From assembly GCA_025359065.1 (NCBI GenBank), contig JANYHM010000007.1:1-64000 (forward strand): 64,000 nt of DNA, in the 5' to 3' direction. The notes under the pieces are model-generated. The model saw nothing but the letters and a program-made list of their open reading frames with translations, ran no database searches and was not told where the DNA came from. The stretch comes from Synechococcales cyanobacterium GL140_1_metabinner_5_sub. Its GTDB lineage: Bacteria; Cyanobacteriota; Cyanobacteriia; Cyanobacteriales; Chamaesiphonaceae. Position numbers and translations under genes: made by a program. Below are positions 63,925-64,000 of this stretch, one piece after another (within the stretch, counting starts at the first letter, position 1; every line of letters starts with the position of its first letter).

Positions 63925-64000
63925 ACAAGGGATCTCAATCCTACTCAACTCAAGCAAAATTTGGACTGTAAACATCGCCGCCAGATCAATTTGGCAACAG

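Overview
The window looks like a cyanobacterial chromosome segment. CGATCG cores and GCGATCGC (HIP1-like) octamers are common. The gene set includes a BciB-type 8-vinyl reductase, a MoeB-rhodanese fusion, DUF3370, DUF4347, a SigC-like sigma factor and a Uma2 protein. Base composition is moderate. A filamentous or Pseudanabaena-like lineage is only a guess.

Bases 1-6.7 kb: the right end of an IS200/IS605-type element (TnpB tail), a Uma2 nuclease gene, a scrap of a DNA methyltransferase, an S9 peptidase, then a tight moeB-cysA-gmk run and a tiny secreted Cys peptide. 6.8-14.7 kb: a SNF2-type helicase, an NlpC/P60 hydrolase, hisS and a DUF3370 protein. 14.8-23.9 kb: mostly minus-strand housekeeping genes (bciB, ppk with a small upstream partner, two small secreted proteins, a phosphoglucomutase, a methyltransferase, a DEAD-box helicase), with sfsA on the plus strand. 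24-28.6 kb: proA, then a disturbed stretch (truncated hsp20, a hairpin element, an orphan SUKH gene next to an orphan reading frame) and a secreted protein with about 40 hexapeptide repeats. 28.8-39.2 kb: eno, a GntR regulator, CPBP protease with clpS, an RNB-family protein without its catalytic aspartates, asnS, gcvH, a GH10 xylanase and a peroxiredoxin.

The most remarkable part is 42.7-59.3 kb, a five-gene minus-strand cluster. It encodes a polyprenyl-phosphate sugar transferase, a 4016-residue megasynthase, a Wzx-like flippase and two glycosyltransferases. The megasynthase reads GT2-A-T-KS-AT-ACP-aminotransferase-C-A-T-TE on one chain. Read by eye, its adenylation pockets fit threonine and valine. 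The simplest product is a beta,gamma-diamino acid (threonine plus malonate, then transaminated) joined to valine. Its setting inside a lipid-linked glycan cassette, and the glycosyltransferase fused to its N terminus, suggest that a peptide-polyketide unit is made for, or attached to, a surface or secreted glycan. A large DUF4347 protein lies beside the cluster on the other strand.

59.3-64 kb: a gene-poor stretch, tRNA-Thr(UGU), a sulfate-binding lipoprotein with cysT (no cysW follows), and a sigC-like sigma factor gene. A near-identical 37-base repeat sits in frame inside two unrelated genes (S9 peptidase and SNF2 helicase), adding the same peptide to both.
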